The notes: generated from the letters alone by a model not told the origin. A stretch of 64,000 nt of DNA from Rhodobacterales bacterium (GCA_009993005.1 JAACUH010000055.1:1-64000); one strand, 5' to 3'; positions 8,895 through 19,094 are shown, counted from the first letter of the stretch. Numbers and translations are program-made.

Positions 8895-9559
8895 CGTTCC
8901 ATCTCCCAAAATACCCAAAACCAACGGCAGACCGCCGCGGATCAACGTCCAACGACGGCGTCGGAGCGCTTTGCGCACGACCCCGCTGTTCCGGCGATGC
9001 AACGCACCGCCGAAGCCTTCGTTCAATGTCACAAGAAGGGACGGCAGCCCTCTTCCGCAGACACTTCGCCTTTGACCGTGTAGACCGGTCAGTTGATCGC
9101 CCCCAGACGATCGGCGCCCCCCAGTTGGGCTTCTTCTCAATAGCCAGAAGAGCCCCTCAAAAAAAGGAAAAAATGTCAGAAACATGTCCACAAAGCGGGG
9201 GGAAAGTTAACGGCGCGGCATCACCCGGCGGCGCCGGGACCGGCCCCCGCGCAAGACTGTTTCGCCCTGCGCAACAATGACCACAGGTCCGGGGCCCATA
9301 TCCCCTTGTTTCCTGCAGGCTCAGCCTGCGCCGCCTGTTATGCCGACAATCAGCGATTGCATTTCGCGGTGTCATTGTCACAGGACCGGAAATTGTCCGG
9401 GACCGCCATATTTCTCGGCCCCGGCAGGCGCCCTGCCGGAAAGCCGCCACAATTCTGTTCACGACGCGGCACCAATCCCGCCAGCCCGGTGCCATTGGCG
9501 CAAATCCTGGCGGAGTGCGGCCCGACCGGTCGCCTCTGGCACAGGAGAATCGAAAAGCT
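8895..9559. other. Gene-free stretch between RTX gene and tRNA-Leu
   Basis: About 665 nt without a convincing gene. It contains an A-rich tract (about 9157-9180), which probably belongs to the leader or promoter of the RTX gene. Short open frames here have no recognisable product or ribosome site. I see no terminator with a T-run. Confidence 0.6.
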
Positions 9560-9644
9560 GGTGCCGGTGGAGAGACTCGAACTCTCACGATGTTGCCATC
9601 GGCGGATTTTGAATCCGCTGCGTCTACCGTTCCGCCACACCGGC
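9560..9644 (-). tRNA. tRNA-Leu (CAA)
   Basis: Read on the minus strand, this is a class II tRNA. The acceptor stem is GCCGGTG/CACCGGC, the anticodon stem GCGGA/TCCGC encloses the loop TTCAAAA (anticodon CAA), and a long variable arm (GATGGCAACATC) follows. The T-arm contains GTTCGAGTC, and the 3' CCA is encoded. The long variable arm and CAA anticodon identify a leucine tRNA reading UUG. Confidence 0.96.
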
Positions 9645-9698
9645 AAGTGCGACTGCTGTCGTTTACCGACCCGCCCTGCCCGCGTCAACGCTTGCCGC

Positions 9699-10556
9699 TC
9701 AGAGGCCAGGCGCGCTGAACGTGTCGCAGGATGCGATGTCGCCGCTGTCATAGCCGCGGCGGAACCAGCGCTGGCGCTGCTCTGATGTGCCATGGGTGAA
9801 TGTATGGGGCCGCACCGCCTGCCCTGCATTGCGTTGCAGCGTATCGTCCCCGATCTGGGCCGCGGCATTCATCGCTTCGGCGATATCGCCACGCTCGATC
9901 GAGGAGAACCGTTCCTGCGCGCGGCGCGCCCAGATCCCGGCGAAACAATCGGCCTGCAATTCGACCCGGACCGAAATCGCATTGCCCTGCGCCTCGCTCG
10001 ACCGGGCGCGCAGGGCGTTGGTCTGCTCCAGAATGCCAAGCTCGTTCTGGACATGATGCGCGATCTCATGCGCGACGACATAGGCGGCTGCGAAATCGCC
10101 CCGCGCGCCGAGGCGGCGGTCGAGCGTCACAAAGAAATCGGTGTCGAGAAAGGCCTTCTGTTCCGGCGGGCAATAGAACGGACCCGTGGCGGCACTCGCC
10201 CCGCCACAGGCCGACTGCGTCGTGCCCTTGAACAGGACCAGGATCGGCGCGTCATAGGTCCGGCCAAGCTGGCTGCGAAAGATGTCGGCCCAGACCTCTT
10301 CGGTATCGGCCAGCGTGACCGAGACGAATTCGGCCGCCCGTTCGTCTGCCGGTGTCAGTTGCACATCCTGCGAGGTCTGGACGGCGCCGCCCTGCTGGTC
10401 GAGCCCCTGCAAAAGCGGCGTCACGTCGATGCCCAGAAAATAGCCGACCACAAGCACCACGACGACACCGACGCCCCCGATCCCCCCCGCCGAGGCCGCG
10501 CCGCTGCGCCGCCGGTCCTCGATGTTGCGGCTGCCGCGCCTGCCTTGCCATTTCAT
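9699..10556 (-). CDS. Putative neutral zinc metallopeptidase (YpfJ family)
   Basis: A 285-residue membrane-anchored protein. A basic N-terminus (MKWQGRRGSRNIEDRR) precedes a glycine/valine-rich transmembrane segment (about 23-43). The predicted peptidase region carries the zinc motif HEIAHHVQ near residue 170, with downstream ELQADCFAG supplying a likely third ligand. This matches YpfJ/YugP-like proteins, whose substrates are unknown. The start is the ATG at 10556, behind AAAGGGGTG; the longer open frame upstream lacks a site. It diverges from the YqaA-like gene. Confidence 0.88.
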   Translation of the reverse strand: MKWQGRRGSRNIEDRRRSGAASAGGIGGVGVVVVLVVGYFLGIDVTPLLQGLDQQGGAVQTSQDVQLTPADERAAEFVSVTLADTEEVWADIFRSQLGRTYDAPILVLFKGTTQSACGGASAATGPFYCPPEQKAFLDTDFFVTLDRRLGARGDFAAAYVVAHEIAHHVQNELGILEQTNALRARSSEAQGNAISVRVELQADCFAGIWARRAQERFSSIERGDIAEAMNAAAQIGDDTLQRNAGQAVRPHTFTHGTSEQRQRWFRRGYDSGDIASCDTFSAPGL

Positions 10557-10639
10557 ACCCGTCACCCCTTTACCCCGATTGCGTTTGATCATAGCGCGAG
10601 GAACATGCCGACAGGCAAGCAAAGGATGAAGGTGCCGCG

Positions 10640-11218
10640 ATGATCCGCCGACTTTACGACTGGACGATGGGCCTGGCCGGATCGCCCTGGGCGCTCTGGG
10701 CGCTCGCGGTGATCGCTTTTGTGGAAAGCTCGGTCTTTCCGATCCCGCCCGATGTCCTGATGATCCCGATGATCATCGCCGCGCCGCGCCGCGCCTTCCT
10801 GATCGCCGGCGTGGCGACGGCGGCGTCGGTCGCGGGTGCTTTGCTGGGCTACTATATCGGCTGGGGCCTGTTCGACACGGTCGGCCGCCCGGTGCTCGAC
10901 TTCTACGGCAAGGCTGAAAAGTTCGACGACTTCGCCCGGCGCTACAACGAATGGGGCGTCTGGGCCGTGCTGATCGCGGGTGTCACGCCCTTTCCGTTCA
11001 AGGTCATCACCATTGCCTCGGGCGCGACCGGGCTTGCGCTTGTGCCCTTCATCCTGTCGGCCATCGTCGCCCGGGCGCTGCGGTTCTTCATCGTGGCGGG
11101 GCTCTTGTGGCGCTTTGGCGCACCGATCCGTGATTTCATCGAACGCAGGCTGGGGCTTGTGTTCACCCTGTTCTGCGTGCTCCTGATCGGGGGCTTCGTC
11201 CTGGTGAGGTATCTATGA
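10640..11218 (+). CDS. DedA/SNARE-associated family membrane protein (YqaA-like)
   Basis: A 192-residue protein with about five membrane segments. The motif FVESSVFPIPPDVLMIPM near residues 29-46 and the GVTPFPFKVITIASG segment near 114-128 are hallmarks of the YqaA branch of DedA-like proteins, implicated in membrane lipid or proton homeostasis. The stop overlaps the dsbB start (ATGA), so both are probably made from one mRNA. Confidence 0.87.
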   Translation: MIRRLYDWTMGLAGSPWALWALAVIAFVESSVFPIPPDVLMIPMIIAAPRRAFLIAGVATAASVAGALLGYYIGWGLFDTVGRPVLDFYGKAEKFDDFARRYNEWGVWAVLIAGVTPFPFKVITIASGATGLALVPFILSAIVARALRFFIVAGLLWRFGAPIRDFIERRLGLVFTLFCVLLIGGFVLVRYL

Positions 11219-11667
11219 CCCGTGCATCGCTCATCCTGCTGGCCGCTGGCGGATCGCTGGCGCTTCTGGCGGGCGCCTTCGTCTTTCAGGCGCTGGGCTA
11301 TGCGCCCTGCGCCATGTGCCTGTGGCAGCGCTGGCCACATGCGGCCGCCATTGCCATCGGTGTGCTTGCGCTGGCGCTGCGCGGCCCGGCGCTGCCGCTG
11401 CTGGGTGCCCTTGCCGCCCTCACGACGGCCGGCATCGGCATCTATCACACCGGGGTCGAACGCGACTGGTGGGAAGGCCCGACAAGCTGCACCGGTTCGG
11501 GGCTGGGCGGACTGGCGGGGGGCGACCTGCTGGCCACCGACGGCCCACGGCTGGTGATGTGCGACCAGGTGAGCTGGGAGCTTCTGACCCTGTCGATGCC
11601 AAGCTGGAACGCGTTGTTTTCGCTGGCTTTGGTGTGCGTCTGGCTTCTCGCCGCGCGCCGGGCCTGA
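11215..11667 (+). CDS. dsbB: Disulfide bond formation protein DsbB family
   Basis: A 150-residue inner-membrane protein with four hydrophobic segments. The first periplasm-facing pair is C32-AM-C35 (PCAMCLWQRWPH), the typical DsbB motif. The second loop has cysteines in PTSCTG and VMCDQV. DsbB reoxidises DsbA and passes electrons to quinone. The start overlaps the preceding stop by 4 nt. It is somewhat shorter than E. coli DsbB, as is common in alphaproteobacteria. Confidence 0.87.
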   Translation: MTRASLILLAAGGSLALLAGAFVFQALGYAPCAMCLWQRWPHAAAIAIGVLALALRGPALPLLGALAALTTAGIGIYHTGVERDWWEGPTSCTGSGLGGLAGGDLLATDGPRLVMCDQVSWELLTLSMPSWNALFSLALVCVWLLAARRA

Positions 11668-11721
11668 ACCGGGCCTGAGCAGGGCCGTGACAAACGGACA
11701 GAAAGCGGCGACACTGCGCGC

Positions 11722-12651
11722 ATGACACACAAACATTGCATCCTGATCGGCGCCCCCCTCGACAGCGGCAAGCGCAACCGCGGCTGCCTCATGGGGCCTG
11801 ATGCCTATCGCACCGCCGGCCTCGCAGAGGCGATCCGCGATCTGGGCCATACCGTCACCGACACCGGCAATGTGGCCCCGGACGTCGTCAGCGTCGCCCC
11901 GCCCCGCAACCCGGCCCTGCATGCGCTGGACGAGACCGTGGGCTGGACCCGGGCGCTGATGCGCGCCGCGCAGCGCCATGCGCCGGATGGCATGCCGATC
12001 TTTCTGGGCGGCGACCATGCGCTGTCACTGGGCACCGTTGCCGGGATGGCGGCCCATGCGGCGACGATGGGGCGGCCGCTCTTTGTGCTCTGGCTCGACG
12101 CGCATCCCGACCTGCACACGCCCGACACCACCACCAGCGGAAACCTGCACGGCACGCCGCTGGGCTATGTCACCGGCCAGCCGGGGTTCGATGCCTTTCC
12201 CGCCCTGACGGCAAGGGTCGATCCCGCCCATCTCTGCATCATCGGCCTGCGTTCGGTTGACGCCGCCGAACATGCGCTGGTGCAGGCGCAGGGGATCGAC
12301 GTGGCCGACATGCGCGCCATCGACGAATACGGCATCCGCGCGCCGCTCGCGGCCTTTCTCGACAGGGTCGCGGCGGCGGATGGGCTGCTGCATGTCTCGC
12401 TCGACGTGGATTTCCTCGACCCCGCCATCGCGCCCGCGGTGGGCACGACGGTGCCCGGCGGCGCCACCCTGCGCGAGGCGCATCTGGTGATGGAGATGCT
12501 CTGCGATGCGGGCTGCGTCACCTCACTCGACCTGGTGGAGCTCAACCCGTTCCTTGATGAACGCGGGCGCACCGCCTCGGTCATGGTGGACCTCACCGCC
12601 TCGCTCTTGGGCCGGCGCGTGTTCGACCGCCCGACGCGCAGCTACGCATGA
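11722..12651 (+). CDS. rocF: Arginase
   Basis: Hydrolyses arginine to ornithine and urea. The 309-residue product has the binuclear manganese signatures GGDHALSLG, DAHPDLHTP and SLDVDFLDP, with the arginase-type TSGNLHGTPLG following the second. Its stop overlaps the start of ornithine cyclodeaminase (ATGA), so the two steps arginine to ornithine to proline are coupled in one unit. Confidence 0.95.
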   Translation: MTHKHCILIGAPLDSGKRNRGCLMGPDAYRTAGLAEAIRDLGHTVTDTGNVAPDVVSVAPPRNPALHALDETVGWTRALMRAAQRHAPDGMPIFLGGDHALSLGTVAGMAAHAATMGRPLFVLWLDAHPDLHTPDTTTSGNLHGTPLGYVTGQPGFDAFPALTARVDPAHLCIIGLRSVDAAEHALVQAQGIDVADMRAIDEYGIRAPLAAFLDRVAAADGLLHVSLDVDFLDPAIAPAVGTTVPGGATLREAHLVMEMLCDAGCVTSLDLVELNPFLDERGRTASVMVDLTASLLGRRVFDRPTRSYA

Positions 12652-13694
12652 GCGCGCCGTCCCGCCTGGCCATGGTGCCCTTTGTGAGCGTGGCGCAGAT
12701 GATGCAGCTTGTGCACCGGATCGGCCTCGCGGCGATGTTGCGTGACCTCGCCGACGCCATCGAGGCCGATTTCCTGCGCTGGGAGGATTTCGACAAGACC
12801 GCCCGCATCCCCGCCCATTCCCGCGAGGGCGTGATCGAGCTGATGCCGACTTCGGATGGCGAGGTCTATGGTTTCAAATACGTCAACGGCCATCCCGGCA
12901 ACATGAAGGAAGGGCTGCAAACCGTTACAGCCTTTGGACTTTTGGCCGAAATGCGCACCGGCTATCCGGTCCTTTTGTCCGAGATGACGCTGCTCACCGC
13001 GCTGCGCACCGCCGCGATGTCGGCGCGCGCCGCGCGCCACCTTGCGCCTGCCGGTGCCCGCGTGATGGCGGTGATCGGCAATGGTGCGCAGGCCGAGTTT
13101 CAGTGCATCGGCTTTCAGGCGATCTGCGGCATCGACACGGTCAGGCTCTATGACATCGACCCTGCCGCCACCGCCAAATGCGCGCGCAATCTCGCGGGCA
13201 GCGGGTTGCGCGTGATCCCCTGCGCCACCGCGGAAGAGGCCATCGAGGGCGCGCAGATCATCACCACCGTCACGGCGGACAAACGCAACGCCACCGTGCT
13301 CGGCGACAATATGGTCGGGTCCGGCGTGCACCTGAACGCGGTCGGCGGCGACTGCCCCGGCAAGACCGAACTGCACCGCGACATCCTGCTGCGCGCGCGC
13401 ATCTTTGTCGAATACCCGCCGCAAACGCGGATCGAAGGCGAGATCCAGCAGCTTGCGCCCGACCACCCTGTCACCGAGCTCTGGCAGGTGATGGCCGGCA
13501 CAGCGCCGGGCCGGGAAAGCGCCACACAGGTGACGCTTTTCGATTCGGTGGGCTTTGCCATCGAGGATTTCGCCGCGCTGCGCTACGTGCTGGAAAAGGC
13601 GCGTGAAACCGGGCTTTACACCGAACTCGACATGGTGGCTGACCCGGACGACCCGCGCGATCTGTTCGGCATGTTGCAGCGCGCGGCCGGCTGA
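12648..13694 (+). CDS. Ornithine cyclodeaminase
   Basis: Converts ornithine to proline and ammonia using bound NAD. The 348-residue length is typical. YGFKYVNGHPGNMKEGLQT supplies the ornithine-binding segment, and VMAVIGNGAQAEFQCIGF is the Rossmann nucleotide loop. GGDCPGKTELHRDIL near residue 230 is conserved in true cyclodeaminases. Overlap with arginase supports the pathway assignment. Confidence 0.94.
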   Translation: MSAPSRLAMVPFVSVAQMMQLVHRIGLAAMLRDLADAIEADFLRWEDFDKTARIPAHSREGVIELMPTSDGEVYGFKYVNGHPGNMKEGLQTVTAFGLLAEMRTGYPVLLSEMTLLTALRTAAMSARAARHLAPAGARVMAVIGNGAQAEFQCIGFQAICGIDTVRLYDIDPAATAKCARNLAGSGLRVIPCATAEEAIEGAQIITTVTADKRNATVLGDNMVGSGVHLNAVGGDCPGKTELHRDILLRARIFVEYPPQTRIEGEIQQLAPDHPVTELWQVMAGTAPGRESATQVTLFDSVGFAIEDFAALRYVLEKARETGLYTELDMVADPDDPRDLFGMLQRAAG

Positions 13695-13757
13695 TCGGTG
13701 CTGGACCATTGCGGCCGACGGCACTAGCCTCATCCCGACACCGGGAGAGGACATGCC

Positions 13758-14648
13758 ATGACCAAGGAAGCCGTCGGATTTGTGGGGCTTGGCCTGATGG
13801 GTCAGGGGATGGCGGCGAATATCGTCGGCAAGGGCTGGCCGCTGTGCGTAATCGGCCACCGCAACCGCGCGCCGGTCGATGACCTGATCGCGCGCGGCGC
13901 GACCGAGGCCGCGACGCTCGCCGACCTTGCCCGCATGTCGCGGGTGATCGTGCTCTGCCTGCCCGGCGCGCCCGAGATCGAGGCGACGATTGCCGCACTT
14001 CGCCCCGGTCTGAGCGCCGGCACTGTGATCGTCGATTGCTCGACCAGCGACCCCACGGTGACGACGCGCCTTGCCGCCGACCTCGCTGGCGTCGGCGTGG
14101 ACTATGCCGACGCCCCTCTCAGCCGCACGCCCAAGGAGGCCTGGGAAGGCGCGCTCGACTGCATGGTGGGGGCGGACAAGGCGGTGTTCGACCGTGTGGC
14201 GCCGGTGATCGGCGCCTTTGCCGGCAAGATCGTGCATATCGGCGCCGTGGGCGACGGGCACCGCATGAAACTGCTCAACAATTTCCTGTCGCTGGGCTAT
14301 GCGGCCATCTATGCCGAGGCACTGGCGATGGCGACCAAGGTCGGCATATCGGTGGACACTTTCGACAGCGTGATCCGCGGCGGGCGGATGGATTGCGGGT
14401 TCTATCAGACCTTCATGGGCTATGCCCGCGACGGCGACCGCAATGCGCATCGCTTTACGCTCACCAACGCGTTCAAGGACTTGCGTTACGTCGAATCGAT
14501 GGCCAATGCGGCACCTGTGGCGAGCCATGTGGCGAGCGCGGTCAAGAACAGCTTTGGCGCGGCGGTGGCGGCCGGCGGCACCGGGCCCGAGGACTATATC
14601 CCCCATCTGGTCGATTTCGTCGCCCGCGCCAACGGGCTGGCGAAATAG
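13758..14648 (+). CDS. NAD(P)-dependent beta-hydroxyacid dehydrogenase (3-hydroxyisobutyrate dehydrogenase family)
   Basis: A 296-residue enzyme. The N-terminal nucleotide motif is GFVGLGLMGQGMAANIV. The substrate-side segment DAPLSRTPKEAWEGAL and the catalytic-lysine region GHRMKLLNNFLSLG follow in the order expected for 3-hydroxyisobutyrate, tartronate-semialdehyde and related reductases. The usual D-A-P-[VL]-S-G is D-A-P-L-S-R here, so the substrate may differ from classical members. It has its own ribosome site (GGGAGAGG) and ends 4 nt from the convergent usg gene. Confidence 0.85.
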   Translation: MTKEAVGFVGLGLMGQGMAANIVGKGWPLCVIGHRNRAPVDDLIARGATEAATLADLARMSRVIVLCLPGAPEIEATIAALRPGLSAGTVIVDCSTSDPTVTTRLAADLAGVGVDYADAPLSRTPKEAWEGALDCMVGADKAVFDRVAPVIGAFAGKIVHIGAVGDGHRMKLLNNFLSLGYAAIYAEALAMATKVGISVDTFDSVIRGGRMDCGFYQTFMGYARDGDRNAHRFTLTNAFKDLRYVESMANAAPVASHVASAVKNSFGAAVAAGGTGPEDYIPHLVDFVARANGLAK

Positions 14649-14651
14649 GGT

Positions 14652-14930
14652 TCAGTGATAGGTGAACTCGCCCACGACGTTGCGCCATTCGCCGGGGCTG
14701 ATCATCTTGCGATGCACGAACCGGACCGAATGCAACGGCCCCTCGATCTCGTTCTGCCAGAACTCGATGAAGGTAAAGAGCTTGGGGTGGTCGGGCGCAA
14801 GGTCATAGTCCTGCCAGACGAAGGTATTGAGAACATTGCGATAATCTGGCATGCGGTAGAAAAGTTCGGCGGTGGTGAGACCATAGCCGCGCAGCATCAG
14901 TTCGGTTTCGGTCGAAGGGGTTGGCGTCAT
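14652..14930 (-). CDS. usg: Usg family protein
   Basis: A 92-residue soluble protein matching the small Usg family, named in alphaproteobacteria for its location near tryptophan genes, with no known function. Recognisable text includes YGLTTAELFYRMPDY, FVWQDYDLAPDHPKL and the tail WRNVVGEFTYH. No trp gene is beside it here. Its gene faces gyrA divergently and abuts the preceding reductase tail to tail. Confidence 0.85.
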   Translation of the reverse strand: MTPTPSTETELMLRGYGLTTAELFYRMPDYRNVLNTFVWQDYDLAPDHPKLFTFIEFWQNEIEGPLHSVRFVHRKMISPGEWRNVVGEFTYH

Positions 14931-15049
14931 GTTCTGCTCCTGATCTTGAGGCCATACCGATCAGTCCAGCACAGAATAATTAATTGTCAATTAAAACAGT
15001 TTGTTAGCAGATGCGCGCGGCGGCTGCCAGCGCATCCCGGCCACAACCA

Positions 15050-15079
15050 TTGCACCCCATATCGCGTGTCTGCTATACA
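15050..15079 (+). promoter_or_regulatory. Candidate sigma-70-type promoter for gyrA
   Basis: TTGCAC at 15050-15055 and TATACA at 15074-15079 are separated by 18 nt, with a TG one base before the -10. The -10 lies about 45 nt before the gyrA start. This is a pattern match only. Confidence 0.45.
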
Positions 15080-15124
15080 GTCGTCAACTAAATGTAGCGG
15101 TCGCAGACCAGACTGGCGGATCAC

Positions 15125-17854
15125 GTGAACGACACCCCGGAAACCCCTGAAAACGATAGCGAATCCGCGCCAGAGCGGCCGGTTTTCAGCGGCCCGACCG
15201 TGCAGATCGTGGACGAGATGAAGACCTCCTACCTCGATTACGCGATGAGCGTGATTGTGAGCCGGGCGATCCCCGACCTGCGCGACGGGCTCAAGCCCGT
15301 GCATCGCCGCATCATCTATTCGATGTTCGAAAAGGGCATCACCCATGACAAGACCTATCGCAAATCCGCCAAATCGGTCGGCGATGTGATGGGCAGCTAC
15401 CACCCGCATGGCGACTCGGCGATCTACGAGGCGCTGGTGCGGATGGCGCAGGATTTTTCCATGTCGCTGCCGCTGATCGACGGCCAGGGCAATTTCGGCT
15501 CGATGGACGGCGATAATGCGGCCGCCATGCGCTACACCGAATCGCGCCTGGCCAAGGTCGCGACCTACATGACCGATGACCTCGGCAAGGATACCGTTGA
15601 TTTCATTGACAACTATGACGGCAAGGAACGCGAGCCGACGGTGCTTCCGTCGCGCTTTCCCAATATGCTGGTCAATGGCGCGGGCGGTATCGCGGTCGGC
15701 ATGGCCACCAATATCCCGCCGCATAATCTGGGCGAAGTGATCGACGCCACGCTCGCGCTGATCGCGAATCCGGACCTCACGTCAGAGGATCTGATCCAGT
15801 ATATCCCCGGCCCGGATTTCCCTACCGGCGGGCTGATGCTCGGCCGGTCCGGCGCGCGCAAGGCCTACCTCGAAGGCCGCGGGTCGGTGATCATCCGCGC
15901 GCGCACCCATGCAGAGGAACTGCGCAAGGACCGCTGGGCCATCATCGTGGACCAGATCCCCTATCAGGTGAACAAATCCACCATGATCGACCGCATTGCA
16001 GAGGCGGCCCGCGACAAGCGCATCGAGGGGATCGCGCATGTGCAGGACGAGAGCGACCGCAACGGCGTGCGCGTGGTGATCGAGCTCAAGCGGGACGCGA
16101 CCGCCGATGTCGTGCTCAACCAGCTTTACCGTTTCACGCCGATGCAGACCTCCTTTGGCTGCAACATGCTGGCGCTCAACAATGGCCGGCCCGAGCAACT
16201 GACGCTGCGCGCCTTTCTCACCGCCTTCGTCGATTTCCGCGAAGAGGTTGTCGCGCGGCGCACCGCCTATGAGCTGCGCAAGGCGCGCGAGCGGTCGCAT
16301 GTGCTCTGCGGTCTCGCCGTTGCGGTGAGCAACCTCGACGAGGTGGTGGCGACGATCCGCAATTCGGCCGATGCCACGGATGCACGTGAGAAACTCATGG
16401 CAAGACGTTGGCAGGCCTCGCAAATCCTGGAATATATCCAGCTCATTGACGACCCGACGCATACCGCCAATGCCGACGGCACCTACAACCTGTCCGAGAT
16501 CCAGGCCCGTGCGATCCTCGACCTGCGCCTGCAGCGCCTGACCCAGATCGGGGTCAAGGAAGTCACCGACGAATTGCAGGAGCTTGCCGCAAAGATCCGC
16601 GAATACCTCGCCATCCTCGGCTCGCGCGAGCGGATCATGGAGATCATCGAGACCGAGTTGCGCGAGGTGCGCGACCAGTTCGCCGTGCCGCGCCGGACCG
16701 AGATCATCGACTGGGCGGGCGACCTCGAGGACGAGGATCTGATCGAGCGCGAGGATATGGTCGTCACCGTCACCTCGGGCGGCTACATCAAGCGCACCGC
16801 GCTGGCCGAGTTCCGCGCGCAGCGGCGTGGCGGCAAGGGTCTGGCCTCGATGCAGACCAAGGAAGAGGATGTCGTCACCACCCTCTTTGTCGCCAACACG
16901 CATACGCAGCTTCTGTTTTTCACCACAGATGGAATGGTTTACAAGCTGAAGTGCTGGCGGCTCCCGCTCGCGGGGCGGACCGCGAAAGGCAAGGCGATCG
17001 TCAATATCCTGCCGATCCCGTCGGGCGTGTCGATTGCGGCAATCATGCCCGTGGACCGGCCCGAAGAGGACTGGGACGATCTCCAGATCATCTTTGCGAC
17101 CAGTGCCGGCGATGTGCGCCGCAATGCGCTGTCGGATTTCACCAATGTGATGCGCAATGGCAAGATCGCGATGAAACTGCCCGAGGATGGCACGAAACTG
17201 GTCAATGCGCGCATCTGTTCCGACGATGACGACATCATGCTGGTGACGGATTCGGGCCGCGCGATCCGGTTCCAGACCACCGACGTGCGTGTGTTCAAGG
17301 GGCGTGATTCCACCGGCGTGCGGGGCATCCGCCTGCTGGGCAATGACCGCGTGGTGTCGATGGCCGTCATCCGCCATTTCGAAGCGACACCAGAAGAACG
17401 CGCCGCTTACCTCAAGATGCGCCGCGCCGTCGCGGGCCTGACCGACGAGGCCGAAAACGAGGATGAGGACGACACCGTGCCCGGAGCCATCACGCCCGAG
17501 CGCTACGCCGAAATGTCGGCCGCCGAAAACCTGATGCTGACCGTCACCGCAAGAGGCCAGGGCAAGCTGTCGTCGAGCCATGATTACCCCGTGCGCGGAC
17601 GTGGCGGCATGGGTGTCACCGCGATGGACAAGGCGATGCGCGGCGGCGCGCTTGTCTCGACCTTCCCGGTCGAACATGGCGACCAGATCATGCTGGTGAC
17701 ATCCGCCGGCCAGTCGATCCGCGTGCCGGTCGATGGCATTTCGTTCCGGTCACGCTCGGCCGGTGGGGTCAAGGTGTTCGACACCGCCCGCGGCGAAGAG
17801 GTCGTCAGCGTCGCCTGGATCGCCGATCAGGGCGAGGATGAGGACGAGGCGTAA
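15125..17854 (+). CDS. gyrA: DNA gyrase subunit A
   Basis: The breaking-rejoining subunit of the supercoiling topoisomerase. The product is 909 residues. [10 protein letters not shown] holds the catalytic tyrosine, Y137. The quinolone-determining region reads [18 protein letters not shown], with a serine at the usual S83-equivalent position. The GyrA box is present in QRRGGKGL, separating this protein from ParC. Three acidic runs (EAENEDEDD near 775, and the C-terminal DQGEDEDEA) are extra relative to E. coli. The start is GTG at 15125. Confidence 0.97.
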   Translation: MNDTPETPENDSESAPERPVFSGPTVQIVDEMKTSYLDYAMSVIVSRAIPDLRDGLKPVHRRIIYSMFEKGITHDKTYRKSAKSVGDVMGSYHPHGDSAIYEALVRMAQDFSMSLPLIDGQGNFGSMDGDNAAAMRYTESRLAKVATYMTDDLGKDTVDFIDNYDGKEREPTVLPSRFPNMLVNGAGGIAVGMATNIPPHNLGEVIDATLALIANPDLTSEDLIQYIPGPDFPTGGLMLGRSGARKAYLEGRGSVIIRARTHAEELRKDRWAIIVDQIPYQVNKSTMIDRIAEAARDKRIEGIAHVQDESDRNGVRVVIELKRDATADVVLNQLYRFTPMQTSFGCNMLALNNGRPEQLTLRAFLTAFVDFREEVVARRTAYELRKARERSHVLCGLAVAVSNLDEVVATIRNSADATDAREKLMARRWQASQILEYIQLIDDPTHTANADGTYNLSEIQARAILDLRLQRLTQIGVKEVTDELQELAAKIREYLAILGSRERIMEIIETELREVRDQFAVPRRTEIIDWAGDLEDEDLIEREDMVVTVTSGGYIKRTALAEFRAQRRGGKGLASMQTKEEDVVTTLFVANTHTQLLFFTTDGMVYKLKCWRLPLAGRTAKGKAIVNILPIPSGVSIAAIMPVDRPEEDWDDLQIIFATSAGDVRRNALSDFTNVMRNGKIAMKLPEDGTKLVNARICSDDDDIMLVTDSGRAIRFQTTDVRVFKGRDSTGVRGIRLLGNDRVVSMAVIRHFEATPEERAAYLKMRRAVAGLTDEAENEDEDDTVPGAITPERYAEMSAAENLMLTVTARGQGKLSSSHDYPVRGRGGMGVTAMDKAMRGGALVSTFPVEHGDQIMLVTSAGQSIRVPVDGISFRSRSAGGVKVFDTARGEEVVSVAWIADQGEDEDEA

Positions 17855-17890
17855 TTCCGCCACTCACCCGCATGTGACGCCGCAAGGATT

Positions 17891-17912
17891 GCGCGAAACC
17901 CCGGTTTCGCGC
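17891..17912. terminator. Hairpin downstream of gyrA
   Basis: A 10-bp perfect stem, GCGCGAAACC/GGTTTCGCGC, with a 2-nt spacer. It is followed by a weak T-rich stretch (ATTCTGCTTT), so it may terminate gyrA transcription before the next gene. Confidence 0.5.
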
Positions 17913-17954
17913 ATTCTGCTTTCAATACTAATCAATAAGCGGCGAGGACAGAGC

Positions 17955-18641
17955 ATGATACTCAGGACAACGACGCTTGCGGCGTCACTTACCCTTGCTT
18001 GCGGGGCCGCCTTTGCGCAAGGCTTTACCGGGGCCGAGCTTTCGGGGCAGGCGCTGGCCTTCAGCGAAACCAATGACATCGGCCAGACCGCCTATCGCGC
18101 TGCGGCCGAGTTCGGCATCACCCGCGGCATCGGTGTGGCGGCCGATCTGGGCTATTACGGCTTTCCGGTGCTCGGTAGCAATGAGACCAGCCTCGGCCTG
18201 CACGGGGTCTATGGGCTGAACAATGACCTCGCGCTGGGGATGTTCTACACCCGCGACAGTCTGGATGGCGGGTCGGTTGACAGCTATGGCATCGAAGGTG
18301 CGACCAGTGTCGTGGGCGCGCAGGTCGAAGGCTATTTCGGCATGATCGACGGGTTGACCGGTGGGAATGCGATGTTCGGCGTCTCGGGAAGCTATGACAT
18401 CACCCCCGCGATCTCGGCGACAGCGGGTTTCGGCGCGATCTCGGGCGACAACAGCCGCAACCGCGCCAGCATCGGCGGGCAATACCAGATCTCGGGCGGC
18501 CCCGCCGTCTTTGCCGAACTGGGCCGCCTGACCGAAGCGGGCGACAGCAGCGGCTTCCTGTCGCTGGGCGCGAGCATCGCCATCGGCCCGCAGGGCGGGA
18601 CCACATTCGGCAGCCGCAGCATCTACGATATCCTGCGCTGA
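17955..18641 (+). CDS. Putative outer-membrane protein, beta-barrel type
   Basis: A 228-residue exported protein. The signal peptide is MILRTTTLAASLTLACGAAFA (1-21) with cleavage before QGF. The remainder is rich in alternating aromatic and small residues (YYGFPVLGS, LALGMFYT, FGVSGSYDI) and in glycine, which suggests antiparallel barrel strands. I recognise no named family. The open frame extends far upstream into gyrA, but the AGGACA site and signal peptide fix the start at 17955. Confidence 0.7.
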   Translation: MILRTTTLAASLTLACGAAFAQGFTGAELSGQALAFSETNDIGQTAYRAAAEFGITRGIGVAADLGYYGFPVLGSNETSLGLHGVYGLNNDLALGMFYTRDSLDGGSVDSYGIEGATSVVGAQVEGYFGMIDGLTGGNAMFGVSGSYDITPAISATAGFGAISGDNSRNRASIGGQYQISGGPAVFAELGRLTEAGDSSGFLSLGASIAIGPQGGTTFGSRSIYDILR

Positions 18642-18661
18642 CGGCTTAACCTTTCCGCAAT

Positions 18662-18691
18662 CCCGTTGTGGTGTTGTGACACCGCAACGGG
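18662..18691 (+). promoter_or_regulatory. Stem-loop overlapping the ribosome site of the next gene
   Basis: CCCGTTG pairs with CAACGGG, and GGTGT pairs with ACACC inside. The 3' arm runs straight into the GGGAGGG ribosome site of the gene at 18701. The fold could limit translation or end the upstream transcript. There is no T-run. Confidence 0.45.
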
Positions 18692-18700
18692 AGGGCCGGA

Positions 18701-19051
18701 ATGAACGTCTATCACTGCATGATCGAGCTCAAGAGCGATGCCAAGGCGCTGGCGTTTGCCGCCGCTGTGGCAAACTGGATGGGTTGGCTGCAATCGCACG
18801 GGATGATCGACGACTGGCGGCTGATGCGGCGCAAGTTCGGCCTGTCCTCTGGCGCGCATAATGATTTCATCCTCGAAATCACGGTCACGGGTCTGGGGCA
18901 GCTCGATGTGGCCTTTGCAGGGCTGGGGCAGACAGATGACGATGCCGGGCGTCTCTACGACCAGATGCATCAGTTGATCGGCACCGTTGCAATCGGCCTT
19001 TACCGCCCCTATCCCGACGCCGCCTACCGCGAACGGATCGCGCTGATCTGA
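18701..19051 (+). CDS. Small conserved hypothetical protein
   Basis: A 116-residue soluble protein with no signal peptide or membrane segment. It contains [20 protein letters not shown] and an acidic [13 protein letters not shown] helix, and looks like a small alpha/beta (possibly ferredoxin-like) fold. I believe relatives occur in Rhodobacterales as a domain of unknown function, but cannot name one with confidence. A GGGAGGG site precedes the ATG. It lies between the outer-membrane-type gene and trmFO. Confidence 0.7.
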   Translation: MNVYHCMIELKSDAKALAFAAAVANWMGWLQSHGMIDDWRLMRRKFGLSSGAHNDFILEITVTGLGQLDVAFAGLGQTDDDAGRLYDQMHQLIGTVAIGLYRPYPDAAYRERIALI

Positions 19052-19094
19052 CCTCTGCCTTGAACCGGGCGCGCGCGCCCGCTACATCGCAGGG

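Noticed and set aside
6270-9083. A 937-residue plus-strand open frame over the RTX gene
   Set aside because: It is the antisense shadow of the repeat protein. The minus-strand frame has clear RTX and Hint motifs, while the plus frame shows only composition-driven repeats.
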